From NCBI RefSeq assembly GCF_018531445.1, contig NZ_JAHDTH010000007.1, positions 1 through 64,000 on the forward strand: a stretch of 64,000 nucleotides of DNA. Reading direction: 5' to 3'. Origin of the DNA: Pseudonocardia lacus. GTDB lineage: Bacteria; Actinomycetota; Actinomycetes; Mycobacteriales; Pseudonocardiaceae. Shown here one piece after another: positions 27,624 through 36,378 of this stretch. The notes below the pieces were generated by a model. It was not told the DNA's origin and searched no databases. It saw only the letters and a list, made by a program, of their open reading frames with translations. How positions within the stretch are numbered: the stretch's first letter is position 1; each line of letters opens with the position of its first letter. A program made the position numbers and the translations under genes.

Positions 27624-28631
27624 GTGCGCGCCTGGGCGGTCGAGTGCCCCGGGCCGCTGGGTGGACCCGGGCCCGGTCCGCTGGAGCGGATCGCGCTGCC
27701 CGAGCAGGCCCCCGGCCGCGGGGAGGTCGCGGTGCGGGTACTGGCGTGTGGGGTCTGCCGCACCGACCTGCACCTCGCCGAGGGCGACCTGCCGCCGCGG
27801 CGCCCGTCGACGGTCCCCGGCCACGAGGTCGTCGGCGTCGTCGACGAGCTGGGTCCCGGGGCCGGTCGGTTCGCGCTCGGCGACCGCGTCGGCATCGCCT
27901 GGCTGCGCGGGACGTGCGGGGCGTGCCGGTGGTGCCGCACCGGGCGGGAGAACCTGTGCCCGACCGCGCGGTTCACCGGCTGGGACGCCGACGGCGGCTA
28001 CGCCGAGCGGACCGTCGTGCCCGAGGCGTTCGCCTACCGCCTGCCCGACGCGCTCGACGACGCCACCGCGGCACCGCTGCTGTGCGCGGGGATCGTCGGC
28101 TACCGTGCGCTGCGTCGCGCCGAGCTCCCGCCCGGAGGCCGGTTGGGCATCTACGGCTTCGGCGCGTCCGCGCACGTGGTGGCGCAGGTGGCCATCGCGC
28201 AGGGGGCGACGGTGCACGTCCTGACCCGCTCCGCGCCGGCCCGCGCCCTGGCGCTGCGGCTCGGTGCCGCCTCCGCCGGGCCGGCCGACGGCGCCCCACC
28301 GGAACCGCTGGACTCCGCCGTGCTGTTCGCCCCCGCGGGCGAGCTCGTGCCGGTGGCGCTGCGGGCCCTTGAGCGGGGCGGCACGCTCGCGGTGGCCGGC
28401 ATCCACCTCTCCGACGTCCCGGCCCTGGACTACGACGCGGAGCTGTTCCGGGAGAAGCAGTTGCGCAGCGTCACCGCCAACACCCGCGCCGATGGCGAGG
28501 AGTTCCTGCGGCTCGCCGCGGCGCTCGACGTCCGACCCGAGGTCACCCGCCGCCCGCTGGACGAGGCCGACCGCGTCCTGGCCGATCTGGCCGCCGACCG
28601 GATCACCGGAGCGGCCGTCCTCGTCCCCTGA
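27624..28631 (+). CDS. Zinc-binding alcohol dehydrogenase
   Basis: A 335-residue medium-chain dehydrogenase. Catalytic-zinc residues lie in [17 protein letters not shown] and PGHEVVG; the structural-zinc cysteines in [15 protein letters not shown]. The cofactor loop [19 protein letters not shown] replaces the usual GxGGLG, typical of the AdhA-like group that is paired with stress genes in actinomycetes. The GTG start sits five bases after the CBS stop, implying translational coupling. Likely reduces aldehydes or regenerates NAD in low oxygen; substrate unknown. Confidence 0.9.
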   Translation: MRAWAVECPGPLGGPGPGPLERIALPEQAPGRGEVAVRVLACGVCRTDLHLAEGDLPPRRPSTVPGHEVVGVVDELGPGAGRFALGDRVGIAWLRGTCGACRWCRTGRENLCPTARFTGWDADGGYAERTVVPEAFAYRLPDALDDATAAPLLCAGIVGYRALRRAELPPGGRLGIYGFGASAHVVAQVAIAQGATVHVLTRSAPARALALRLGAASAGPADGAPPEPLDSAVLFAPAGELVPVALRALERGGTLAVAGIHLSDVPALDYDAELFREKQLRSVTANTRADGEEFLRLAAALDVRPEVTRRPLDEADRVLADLAADRITGAAVLVP

Positions 28632-28646
28632 CGGTCCGCGCCGGTC

Positions 28647-28663
28647 GGGGGCCAAGGACCCCC
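28647..28663. promoter_or_regulatory. Operator-like inverted repeat
   Basis: Five G, CCAAGGA, five C: an inverted repeat like the DevR-type site but one base shorter in the middle, 74 bp before the next universal stress gene. It lies 16 bp after the dehydrogenase stop, so a terminator is an alternative. Confidence 0.4.
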
Positions 28664-28737
28664 GGCCGCGGGCCCTGCGCCGCTGCCGGCGCGGACGGCG
28701 ACGGCGCAGGCTGCCTGCTGAGACGAGGAGGTCGGAC

Positions 28738-29649
28738 ATGGACGCCGTACTGGGTACCGGGAGCATCCGCCGTGACGTGGTCGTCGGTGTCGACGGCTCC
28801 GCCGACGCACTGCGGGCCGTGCGGTGGGCCGCGCGCGAAGCGCGGCGCCGCGACCTGCCGCTGCGCGTCGTGGTGGCCCATGGAGCGGTCGGCGACGGCG
28901 CAGCCACGCACCGGATGAGCGAGCTGCGCTTCCGGGAGGTGCAGCGCCGCACCGCCGCCGATGCGGCCGCGGCCGCCGCGGCGGCCGCCGTCGAGGTGAC
29001 CCCGGGCATTGCCGTCGAGCAGCGCGTCGTCGCCGGCGCGCCCGCCGAGGTGCTGCGCCACGAGTCGCGCTCGGCCCGGCTGCTGGTGCTCGGCGACCGC
29101 GGCCGCGGCCGGCTGCGCGGTGCCGTCGCCGGGTCGGTGGCCGTGGCCGTGACGACGACCGCGCAGTGCCCGGTCGTCGTCGTGCGCGGTGGTCCTCACC
29201 TTGACGTGGAGTCGTCGCTGCCCGTCGTGCTCGGCGTAGACGGGTCGGCGACCAGCGAGGCCGCCACCGAGTTCGCCTTCGCCGCGGCCGACGCCCGCGG
29301 CGTCCCGCTCGTCGCCGTGCACACCTGGTGGGACCCCGTGATCGGCCCGGTGGTGGCGCGCGTGATCGACGTCGCGGCGATCGAGGCCGACGAGCGGCGG
29401 ATGCTCGTCGAGCGCCTGGTCGGCTGGAGCGAGAAGTACCCGCGGGTCGCGGTGGAGACGGTGGTCTCGCGCGACTTCCCGGCCCACGTCCTGCTGCGCC
29501 GGGCGACCCGCGCCCAGCTGCTCGTGCTCGGGTCCCGCGGGCTCGGCGAGCGCACCGGGCTGGTCCTCGGCTCGGTCAGCAACGCGGCCGTCCACCGCGC
29601 ACCGTGCCCGGTCGCGGTCGTGCGCCCCGACGGCTCGGGGAGGGCGTGA
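28738..29649 (+). CDS. Two-domain universal stress protein
   Basis: A 303-residue tandem UspA protein. Domain 1 opens DVVVGVDGSADALRAVRWAA and has GDRGRGRLRGAVAGSVAVA; domain 2 opens PVVLGVDGSATSEAATEFAF and has GSRGLGERTGLVLGSVSNA. An alanine run (about 80-88) sits in the variable helix of domain 1. GAGGAGG precedes the ATG. Its stop overlaps the next start (GTGA). Confidence 0.92.
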   Translation: MDAVLGTGSIRRDVVVGVDGSADALRAVRWAAREARRRDLPLRVVVAHGAVGDGAATHRMSELRFREVQRRTAADAAAAAAAAAVEVTPGIAVEQRVVAGAPAEVLRHESRSARLLVLGDRGRGRLRGAVAGSVAVAVTTTAQCPVVVVRGGPHLDVESSLPVVLGVDGSATSEAATEFAFAAADARGVPLVAVHTWWDPVIGPVVARVIDVAAIEADERRMLVERLVGWSEKYPRVAVETVVSRDFPAHVLLRRATRAQLLVLGSRGLGERTGLVLGSVSNAAVHRAPCPVAVVRPDGSGRA

Positions 29650-30224
29650 CCGTGGCGACGACGCGCAAGGCGCTGCCCCGTCGGGGAGTGGACCGGCTCG
29701 CGGACGCGCTCGCCGTGCTGACGGTGGTGGCGGCGTTCGCCTTGCTGCTCGCCGCGGGGGCGGCCGTGGTGGTGGTGCACGGTAAGGAGTCCCAGCGCGT
29801 CGCGGCCGAGCAGCAGGAACGCACGAGGGTCGGCGCAGTCCTGCTGGCCGACGCGACCCGGGAGGGCACCCCCGCCTCGGCCACCGCCGCCACGCCGGTC
29901 CGCGTGGCCGCGCGCTGGACCGACCCCGACGGGACACCCGTCACCGGCGAGGTGTTCGCACCGTTCGGGGCGGACGCCGGTCAGCAGGTGAACGGGTGGG
30001 TCGACGGAAACGGCCAACCGGTGACGGCTCCGGCGGACCAGGACGAGGTGTTCGCGTCGACCATCCTGACCGGGTTCTCGGTCATGGCGCTGGGAGGCAT
30101 GCTGCTGCTCGGCGCGGGGCTGGGCGTCGAGCAGCTCCTCGCGCTGGCGCGCGGCCGCTACTGGGAGCGGGAATGGGACCGGGTCGAGCCGATGTGGCGG
30201 CACGGCCGTGCCGGGCAGAGCTGA
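29646..30224 (+). CDS. Rv1733c-like two-helix membrane protein
   Basis: A 192-residue protein with a helix at about 22-46 (LAVLTVVAAFALLLAAGAAVVVV), a central exported loop holding VAARWTDPDGTPVTGEVFAP and GQQVNGWVDGNGQPVTAPAD, and a second helix near 140-165. This is the pattern of M. tuberculosis Rv1733c and its Streptomyces relatives, conserved DosR-regulon membrane proteins of unknown function. It overlaps the universal stress gene by 4 bp, so coupled translation is likely. Confidence 0.85.
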   Translation: MTVATTRKALPRRGVDRLADALAVLTVVAAFALLLAAGAAVVVVHGKESQRVAAEQQERTRVGAVLLADATREGTPASATAATPVRVAARWTDPDGTPVTGEVFAPFGADAGQQVNGWVDGNGQPVTAPADQDEVFASTILTGFSVMALGGMLLLGAGLGVEQLLALARGRYWEREWDRVEPMWRHGRAGQS

Positions 30225-30281
30225 CCCGAGCGGGTCCTCGAGCGCTGTAGCGACGGGGGTGAGTAGGGACATCCGGGGCCT

Positions 30282-30602
30282 ATGCGCGAGAGCTTCATCG
30301 GGTGTCGGTACGTGGAGAAGCCGGAGGAGGTCGAGGCGTTCTGTCGCGCCTTCGACGGCATGCGTGCGCAGGCGGTCCCCATCGAGGAGTTAGTACCTGG
30401 GATGATCGACGGCACCACGCCTTGGATCAAGGCGAGCATGAGCGACACCGGCACGTCCTGCGTCGAGCAGCGGCGTCACGAGGGCATGATCGAAGTCAGG
30501 GACACGAAGGACCGGGGAGGCCCGGTGCTGCGTTTCCGGCCTGACGAGTTTGTAGCCTCGCTCGATGGCGCGAAGCGCGGCGAGTTCGATCACTTGGCCT
30601 GA
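30282..30602 (+). CDS. DUF397 protein fused to a DUF5753 tail remnant
   Basis: A 106-residue frame. Residues 47-104 are a DUF397 domain (PWIKASMSDTGTSCVE, IEVRDTKDRGGPVLRF, then FVASLDGAKRGEFDHLA). Residues 1-38 (YVEKPEEVEAFCRAFDGMRAQAV) match the C-terminal helix of the DUF5753 region of XRE regulators, which normally stand as a separate gene just before DUF397. The DNA-binding part is missing and the tail runs in frame into DUF397. The true start may be the ATG at 30402 (66 residues). Base composition is less GC-rich than the neighbours and no operator copy precedes it. Confidence 0.72.
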   Translation: MRESFIGCRYVEKPEEVEAFCRAFDGMRAQAVPIEELVPGMIDGTTPWIKASMSDTGTSCVEQRRHEGMIEVRDTKDRGGPVLRFRPDEFVASLDGAKRGEFDHLA

Positions 30603-30669
30603 GCTCGCCAACCCGCGGCCCGGCGCCCGGCGGTCCCGGTCGGGCGCTCGGTGCCGAGCCGCGGTCGGG

Positions 30670-30879
30670 TCAGCGGGGCCGACTGCGGTGCGCCCCGACC
30701 ACCCCGGCGGTGGCGGTGACCACGCCGACCACCACCAGCAGGACGGGCAGGACGACGTCCCACCCGATCGGCAGCGCGTCGTAGGCCTGCAGCAGCAGCG
30801 CGACGCCGGCGAGCACTGCGCCCAGGCCGGTGCCCAGGACGGCGGCCGGGTGGCCGCGGCGGGTCTCACGGACGGACAT
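30670..30879 (-). CDS. Small two-helix membrane protein
   Basis: A 69-residue protein with two hydrophobic segments (AAVLGTGLGAVLAGVALLLQ and VVLPVLLVVVGVVTATAGVV) and a basic tail. GGAGGT precedes the ATG. It overlaps the end of the LiaF-like gene by 14 bp, the last member of a four-gene minus-strand operon headed by a CBS gene. Family not recognised. Confidence 0.72.
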   Translation of the reverse strand: MSVRETRRGHPAAVLGTGLGAVLAGVALLLQAYDALPIGWDVVLPVLLVVVGVVTATAGVVGAHRSRPR

Positions 30880-31504
30880 GACGGACCTCCACCTCACCGG
30901 CGCCGACGTCGACCACGGCGCTCGCCGCGCTGGTCGGGGGCCCCTGGGACCACCGCAGGTCGAAGCCCTCCCGGACGGTGCGGCCGTCGACCTCGACGGT
31001 GCCTGTCACGACGCGGACGTCGACGCGGACCGGCTCGTCGGCGGGCAGCCGCAGGACCACCGTGCCCGCGCCGACCGCCACGTGGGCACCGCCGGGCGGC
31101 AGGTCGCCCTGCACGAGGTCGAGCACCACCTCGCCGGCCGCCATCCGCACCGGGGCGGGCCAGCCGTCGCGCGCAGGCGCGATCGTCCGCTCGCCGGGCG
31201 GCCCGAGGTAGCGGTCCGCGCCCACCCCGACCGCGCTCGCGACCAGGAGCGCGAGGACGCCCACGACCACCAGGTCCGCCCGGCCGGTCCCGCCGGCCAG
31301 GCTGGCCAGCAGCGCGACGCCGATCACGATGAGCGCGGCGGCCGGTAGCGCGCGCCACGGCACGGCGACGCCGGCGTCGTCGAGCAGCCAGCCGACGCCC
31401 ACGGCGAGCAGCAGCAGGCCGAGGACGATGCGGTCCCAGCGGGGCCGGCGCCGGTCGTGCGCCGGTTCGGGGACCGTCGGGACGGGGTCGACCAGTGTGC
31501 TCAC
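30866..31504 (-). CDS. LiaF-like envelope stress membrane protein
   Basis: A 212-residue protein with about four hydrophobic segments in the first 95 residues (IVLGLLLLAVGVGWLLDDAG onward), then a beta-rich domain (VRMAAGEVVLDLVQGDLPP, VDVRVVTGTVEVDGRTV, VVDVGAGEVEVRHV) like the cell-wall-active antibiotic response domain of LiaF/YvqF. GTG start three bases after the PspC gene stop. It probably works with the PspC protein in sensing envelope stress, by analogy with Lia/Psp systems. Confidence 0.82.
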   Translation of the reverse strand: MSTLVDPVPTVPEPAHDRRRPRWDRIVLGLLLLAVGVGWLLDDAGVAVPWRALPAAALIVIGVALLASLAGGTGRADLVVVGVLALLVASAVGVGADRYLGPPGERTIAPARDGWPAPVRMAAGEVVLDLVQGDLPPGGAHVAVGAGTVVLRLPADEPVRVDVRVVTGTVEVDGRTVREGFDLRWSQGPPTSAASAVVDVGAGEVEVRHVRP

Positions 31505-31507
31505 GGC

Positions 31508-31954
31508 TCACCTCCGCGCCGAGACGAGCACGAGGATGCCGGCCGCGACGACGACCAGCGGCCAGAACAGGTGGGTGCCCAGGCCCGGGACCCAGGCCCG
31601 CAGCAGGAGCAGCGCCCCCATCCCGACGAGGCAGGACCCGACGGCGATGGCCACCGAGTGGCGGCTGGGCGGCGGGGCCTGCGGCACGGGGTCGTCGGCC
31701 CCATCGCCGCTGCCGGCCTCGGGGATCAGGATCCAGGCCGCCACGTAGGCGAGCACGCCGACGCCACCGGACAGGGCGAGCGCCACGGCGGCGATGCGCA
31801 GCAGGACGGCGTCGATGCCCAGCGAAGCGGCGATCCCGCCGCACACGCCGCCGATCATGCGGTCGGTGCGGCTGCGGCGGATGCGCCGGGGTCCGCCCGG
31901 TGGCGGCGTCGGCTCCGGCGTCGGGGCGGGAGACCGCGGGACGGGTCCGGTCAT
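31508..31954 (-). CDS. PspC-domain membrane protein
   Basis: A 148-residue protein: a proline-rich start, the PspC domain (RMIGGVCGGIAASLGIDAVLLRIAAV followed by GVLAYVAAWILIPE) at about 30-80, and two more hydrophobic segments. The ATG overlaps the upstream CBS stop (ATGA). PspC proteins are inner-membrane parts of phage-shock-type responses. A second, frameshifted PspC gene is at 49586. Confidence 0.88.
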   Translation of the reverse strand: MTGPVPRSPAPTPEPTPPPGGPRRIRRSRTDRMIGGVCGGIAASLGIDAVLLRIAAVALALSGGVGVLAYVAAWILIPEAGSGDGADDPVPQAPPPSRHSVAIAVGSCLVGMGALLLLRAWVPGLGTHLFWPLVVVAAGILVLVSARR

Positions 31955-32388
31955 TGTCGTCCTCCTCGGGTGGGCCCGGTGGTCCGGGCGGTCCACGGGC
32001 TGAGCAGCACCCCCAGCACGTCGCGGATGGAGACGATCCCGACGACCTGCTCGCCGTCGTGCAGCACGACGTGCCGGATCCCGGCGTCGAGCATCCGGGC
32101 GCCGACCTCGGCGATGCTGTCGCCGGGCGCCGCGGTGACCAGTTCGGTGGTCATCAGGTCGACGGCCTGCACGGTGCCCGGCTCGCCACCGGCGGCGACC
32201 ACGGCCGCCAGGTCGCGCTCGGAGATCAGCCCGCTGGGTCGGCCGGGGACGCGCACCACGACGGCGCCGATCTCGTCGGCGACGAGTTCCTCGGCGACCG
32301 CGCGGAGGGTCTGGGAGCTGTCGACCTCGGCGACGACGGTGGCCGCAATGGTCGCGATCGGGTCGGTGGGAGCGGTTGTCGTGTGCAC
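31951..32388 (-). CDS. CBS-domain protein heading PspC/LiaF operon
   Basis: A 145-residue tandem CBS protein. First repeat: TIAATVVAEVDSSQTLRAVA with GAVVVRVPGRPSGLISERDL; second: VDLMTTELVTAAPGDSIAEV with QVVGIVSIRDVLGVLL. The GTG start at 32388 has GAGGAG upstream. It is the first gene of the operon CBS, PspC, LiaF-like, small membrane protein and carries a DevR-type site 84 bp upstream, tying an envelope-stress module to the island. Confidence 0.87.
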   Translation of the reverse strand: MHTTTAPTDPIATIAATVVAEVDSSQTLRAVAEELVADEIGAVVVRVPGRPSGLISERDLAAVVAAGGEPGTVQAVDLMTTELVTAAPGDSIAEVGARMLDAGIRHVVLHDGEQVVGIVSIRDVLGVLLSPWTARTTGPTRGGRQ

Positions 32389-32472
32389 GGGGGACTCCTC
32401 GGTCGGGGCCTGTGGCGCCGACACTCGCACCGGCGGGTGCGCGGCGGACCGGTCGGCGGTCCCGGCTCGGCC

Positions 32473-32487
32473 GGGACCTCCGGCCCC
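32473..32487. promoter_or_regulatory. DevR-type operator of CBS-PspC-LiaF operon
   Basis: GGGACCTCCGGCCCC, the reverse complement of the 14-mer at 11516 and 40699, 84 bp before the CBS start. Confidence 0.55.
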
Positions 32488-32609
32488 CGCCAAGACCGTC
32501 CCGGACCCCACGGGCTGGTCCCACCAGGACGGACGAGAGCGGGCGGCGGGGCGTGGCGGCAGCCGTGCCTCGCCGACGGCCGGCCACCGGGTGAGGTACG
32601 ACCGCCCCG

Positions 32610-33095
32610 TCGGTCGGCTGCTCGGCGGTGGGCCAGCGCGGCCAGGTCGCGCAGCCAGGGGCGGTCGCCGGGTTCGTGCACGATGTGCAGCCAGGCGCCT
32701 CCTCCTGGGGGCGCGCCGCAGCGCGTACTGCTCGGGCAGGCCGACCGGGGCGTCGCTGAACGGGTGGCGGTTGGTGGGCCGTCGCCGCACGGCGTCGAGC
32801 AGCCGGCGCAGCTCCGCTGGATCGTGCGCCAGCGTGACGCGTGGGTGGATCACCGGCCGTGCAGCGCGAGGCGCAGGGTGAACAAGCGCGGCTCCGCAGG
32901 AGATCCGCAGCTCGCGGTCGTCGGGGTCGATCCCGGGCAGGCCCCACTCGTGGTCTACGACCAGCAGTATCGCCCCGGCTCGACGTGGAATCGCCACGGC
33001 TGCGCGTCGTGCAGCGACGGCGCCGCGGCCGCGGTGGCAAGCACCTCGTGCAGCTGTGCCCGGCTGAGGTCGAGGGCTCCCCGGTACTCGTTCAT
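32610..33095 (-). pseudogene. Acg-family nitroreductase remnant
   Basis: The start MNEYRGALDLSRAQLHEVLA with APSLHDAQPWRFHVEPG matches the opening of the intact Acg gene at 42483 (MNQYTG...APSVHNSQPWRW). The frame is then lost; LLVVDHEWGLPGIDPDDREL with ISCGAALVH appears in another frame, VIHPRVTLAHDPAELRRLLD in a third position, then RRPTNRHPFSDAPVG. At least two frameshifts are needed, and the C-terminal half is absent. The family binds FMN and is DosR-induced in mycobacteria. Confidence 0.8.
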
Positions 33096-33229
33096 GCGGC
33101 CGTCCGCGCGCTCGCCGTTCGTGTCGCGGCCGAGGCTGCCGCTCGCCGCGGCGGCGGTACGGCCCGGAAGCCCGTCCCGCTCGGGGCGACGGGCGTCCGG
33201 GGCCTCCGGCCGCACCCGGCGCACGGGGG

Positions 33230-33637
33230 TCAGCGCTCGGACCGGCACCCGGCCGCCTGCAGGCGGGCGACGCGCCGCGCCGTGAGCAGCGCGAGCACCG
33301 CGACGGCGGCCACGACCAGGACGAGCCGGTTGACGTCGACGGCCGGCTGCCAGCGGGCGGTCCCCTGGCTGAGCACGAAGGCACCGACCGGGCGCCCTCC
33401 GAAGCCGCCGCCGGAGCCGCCCTCCTCTCCCGGGCCCGTGCCGGAGCCCGCACCGCCGCCGCCGCCGACCCGCGCCGCGGTCACGATCGTGACGCCGTGG
33501 GCGTCGATCGGTTCCCCGAAGACCCGGTTCGCCCGGGCCGCTGCCTCGACGCCGTCGAGCAGGGTGCCCACGTCCGGGGCCGGGGCGCCCGCCGCGGGCG
33601 AGGGCCGGGCGTTCCTGCTGTGCATCGTCGTGTCCAT
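33230..33637 (-). CDS. GerW/YtfJ-family protein
   Basis: A 135-residue protein. VGTLLDGVEAAARANRVFGE then DAHGVTIVTAARVGGGGGAG and GFGGRPVGAFVLSQGTARW are typical of the GerW (sporulation protein YtfJ) family, including its glycine-rich loop. A C-terminal hydrophobic helix (LVLVVAAVAVLALLTA) could anchor it to the membrane. The ATG at 33637 has GAGGTG upstream; a second ATG at 33625 is possible. Actinomycete members have no known function. It is divergent from the GH65 gene with an operator copy in the shared region. Confidence 0.85.
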   Translation of the reverse strand: MDTTMHSRNARPSPAAGAPAPDVGTLLDGVEAAARANRVFGEPIDAHGVTIVTAARVGGGGGAGSGTGPGEEGGSGGGFGGRPVGAFVLSQGTARWQPAVDVNRLVLVVAAVAVLALLTARRVARLQAAGCRSER

Positions 33638-33716
33638 GACCCACCTCGATGTGGTCCGGGCGGTCGCGGTCGACCGCACCTGCCCCGATCGTGAGCGCGC
33701 GGCGGGCCGCTGCGCA

Positions 33717-33729
33717 GGGTCTTCGGTCC
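33717..33729. promoter_or_regulatory. DevR-type operator between GerW and GH65 genes
   Basis: GGGTCTTCGGTCC lies 58 bp before the GH65 start and 79 bp before the GerW start; one base shorter than the commonest form. Confidence 0.45.
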
Positions 33730-33787
33730 GCCTTCCCGGGGCGTTCGTCCCCTGCTCACGCACGGTGGTCGTCCCTACCCTGGCCCG

Positions 33788-36241
33788 ATGGCGACCGCCG
33801 CTCCCGCCGGGCCTCCGCCCGCGACCGACCCGTGGACCGTGGTGTTCGACGGGTGGGACCCGGCCGACGAGGGGCGCCGCGAGGCGCTGTGCACCCTCGG
33901 CAACGGACGGGTCGCGACCCGGGGAGCGGCCCCGGAGTCGGCGGCCGACGGGACGCACTACCCGGGCACCTACGCCGCCGGCTGCTACAACCGGCTGGTC
34001 GACGAGGTGGCCGGGGTCCGGGTGGAGAACGAGAGCCTGGTCAACCTGCCCAACTGGCTCGACCTGCGGATCGCGGTCGAGGACGGGCCGTGGGTGGCGA
34101 TGGCCGGGGTCCGAGTGCTGGAGCACCGGCTGGTCCTCGACCTGCGCCGCGGGCTGCTCAGCCGCGTCCTGCGGTTCGCCGACGGCGCGGGTCGGCGCAC
34201 CACCGTGCGCCAGCGCCGCTTCGTGCACATGGGCCGGCCGTTCCTGGCAGGCCTGCACACCGTCGTCACCGCGGAGGACTGGAGCGGGCGGCTGCGGGTG
34301 CGGTCGGGCATCGACGGGGCGGTTACCAACTCCGGTGTCGAGCGCTACCGCGACATGGCCGGCGCGCACCTCGCCGTGACCGCGACCGGTCGCCCCGAGC
34401 CCGACACCGTCGTCCTCGCCGCCCGCACCACCCAGTCCGGAACCGCGATCGCCACCGCCGCCCGCACCCGGTGCTCGACCGGCGGACCACCGGTGGCGGT
34501 GCACGAGGACGACCGGCGCATTGCGTTGGAGCTCGCGCTGCAGCTCAAGGCCGGCGAGCCGGTCGCGGTGGAGAAGGTGGCCGCGGTCGTCACCTCCCGG
34601 GACCCGGCGGTGTCCGAGCCGGTGGCCGCCGCCGTCGAGCTGCTCGCCGACGCCCCCGGCTTCGACGAGCTGTTGGCCTCCCACGAACTGGCCTGGGAGC
34701 AGCTGTGGCGGCGGTTCCGCATGGAACTCACCGACGGCAGCGCCGTCACCACCGCCGAGGTCCTGCGCAACCTGCGGCTGGGCGCCTTCCACCTGCTGCA
34801 GACGACCTCACCGCACAACCTCGATCTCGACGCCGGCATCCCCGCCCGGGGCCTGCACGGCGAGGCCTACCGCGGCCACGTGTTCTGGGACGAGCTGTTC
34901 GTGCTGCCCGTGCTGTCGCTGCGACTGCCGGGGCTGGCCCGGGCGCTGCTGCGCTACCGGACCCGTCGGCTCGAGGCTGCGCGCCGCGCGGCGCGCGCGG
35001 CCGGCCTCGCCGGGGCGATGTTCCCGTGGCAGTCGGGCAGCGACGGCCGCGAGGAGAGCCAGCGCGTGCACCTCAACCCGCGCTCCGGGCGCTGGCTGCC
35101 CGACATCAGCCACCTGCAGCGCCACATCGGCCTGGCCGTCGCCCACAACATCTGGCACTACCACCAGGCCACCGGCGACCTGGAGTTCCTGGCCGACCAC
35201 GGCGCGGAGGTGATCCTGGAGATCGCCCGGTTCTTCGCCGGCCTGGCGACCCACGACGCGGCCCGCGACCGGTTCCGCATCCGGGGGGTGATGGGCCCGG
35301 ACGAGTACAGCACCCGTTACCCGGGTGCCGAGCGGCCCGGGATCGACGACAACGCCTACACGAACGTGATGACCGTGTGGCTGCTTCACCGCGCCCGCGA
35401 CGTGCTCGACGTGCTGCCGCCGACGCGGCGCCGCGAGCTGGTCGAGTCCCTCGGACTCACCGCGGCCGAGCTGCTGCGCTGGCGCGACATCGGGCTGCGT
35501 ATGTTCGTGCCGATCGGCCTGGACGGGGTGATCAGCCAGTTCGAGGGCTACCGGGAGCTCGCCGAGCTGGACTGGGCCGACTACCGGGCCCGCTACGGGG
35601 ACATCCACCGCCTCGACCGCATCCTGGAGGCCGAGGGCCGCTCGGTGGACGAGTTCCAGGCGTCGAAGCAGGCCGACGTGCTGATGCTGTTCTTCCTGCT
35701 GTCCGCGGACGAGCTGCGCGACCTGCTGGGTGGGCTGGGCTACGCGCTGCCGCCGGAGGCCATCGTTCGCACCATCGAGTACTACACGGCGCGAACCGCG
35801 CACGGCTCGACCCTGTCCGCGCTCGTGCACGCGTGGGTGCTCGCCCGCGCCCACCGCGCGCAGGCGCTGGAGCACTTCGAGCGCGCCCTGCGCAGCGACG
35901 TCGCCGACATCCAGTCCGGCACGACGGCGGAGGGCGTGCACATCGGCGCCATGGCCGGCTGCGTCGACCTGCTGCAGCGCTGCTTCGCGGGCATGGAGGC
36001 CCGCCGCGACGCCCTTTGGTTCGACCCGCACTGGCCCCGCCGCTACGGCCGGCTGGAGTTCGCCGTGCAGTACCGCGGGCAGGCGCTGACCGTGCGCGTA
36101 ACCGGGCGGGAGGTGGAGATCGCCGCCGAGGCCGGGCCCGGCGGGCCGGTCCGGGTGGGCTGCGCGAGGGAGGTGCGCGCGCTGCGCCCCGGCGAGACGG
36201 TGCGGTTCGACGCCGCGGCCACCGGCGCCGACCAGCCGTAG
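33788..36241 (+). CDS. GH65 glycoside phosphorylase/hydrolase
   Basis: An 817-residue protein with the whole GH65 layout: N-terminal beta-sandwich (FDGWDPADEGRREALCTLGNGRV), linker helices, (alpha/alpha)6 catalytic barrel and a small C-terminal beta domain. The general acid is E506 in RGVMGPDEYSTRYPG; the barrel also has GEAYRGHVFWDELFVLPVL and MFPWQSGSDGREESQ, and the phosphate-site-like SAGA-type loop is near ARTAHGSTLSALVHA. Family members phosphorolyse maltose, trehalose, kojibiose or nigerose. There is no fused beta-phosphoglucomutase. Likely a reserve-sugar enzyme; substrate not assignable. Confidence 0.9.
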   Translation: MATAAPAGPPPATDPWTVVFDGWDPADEGRREALCTLGNGRVATRGAAPESAADGTHYPGTYAAGCYNRLVDEVAGVRVENESLVNLPNWLDLRIAVEDGPWVAMAGVRVLEHRLVLDLRRGLLSRVLRFADGAGRRTTVRQRRFVHMGRPFLAGLHTVVTAEDWSGRLRVRSGIDGAVTNSGVERYRDMAGAHLAVTATGRPEPDTVVLAARTTQSGTAIATAARTRCSTGGPPVAVHEDDRRIALELALQLKAGEPVAVEKVAAVVTSRDPAVSEPVAAAVELLADAPGFDELLASHELAWEQLWRRFRMELTDGSAVTTAEVLRNLRLGAFHLLQTTSPHNLDLDAGIPARGLHGEAYRGHVFWDELFVLPVLSLRLPGLARALLRYRTRRLEAARRAARAAGLAGAMFPWQSGSDGREESQRVHLNPRSGRWLPDISHLQRHIGLAVAHNIWHYHQATGDLEFLADHGAEVILEIARFFAGLATHDAARDRFRIRGVMGPDEYSTRYPGAERPGIDDNAYTNVMTVWLLHRARDVLDVLPPTRRRELVESLGLTAAELLRWRDIGLRMFVPIGLDGVISQFEGYRELAELDWADYRARYGDIHRLDRILEAEGRSVDEFQASKQADVLMLFFLLSADELRDLLGGLGYALPPEAIVRTIEYYTARTAHGSTLSALVHAWVLARAHRAQALEHFERALRSDVADIQSGTTAEGVHIGAMAGCVDLLQRCFAGMEARRDALWFDPHWPRRYGRLEFAVQYRGQALTVRVTGREVEIAAEAGPGGPVRVGCAREVRALRPGETVRFDAAATGADQP

Positions 36242-36274
36242 CCCAGCCGCCCATGCCCGCCGCGACCCGGCCGC

Positions 36275-36288
36275 GGGCCGATCGGCCC
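36275..36288. promoter_or_regulatory. Operator-like palindrome
   Basis: GGGCCGATCGGCCC is a perfect 14-bp palindrome, 90 bp before the secreted-protein gene and 34 bp after the GH65 stop. Confidence 0.45.
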
Positions 36289-36378
36289 TGGTCGGTGCGA
36301 CCCGGTGGGACGACCGTGGACGCGCCGGCCCCGCCGGGCGCGGGTCGGTCACCGAGCGCGGGAGCGAGGGAGGCCCCC

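Noticed and set aside
26454-29009. Minus-strand open frame of 851 codons
   Set aside because: Antisense to two intact genes and parts of two others; no family similarity.
36275-36288. GGGCCGATCGGCCC as terminator of GH65 gene
   Set aside because: Only 14 bp and without a loop; kept as an operator-like site at modest confidence.
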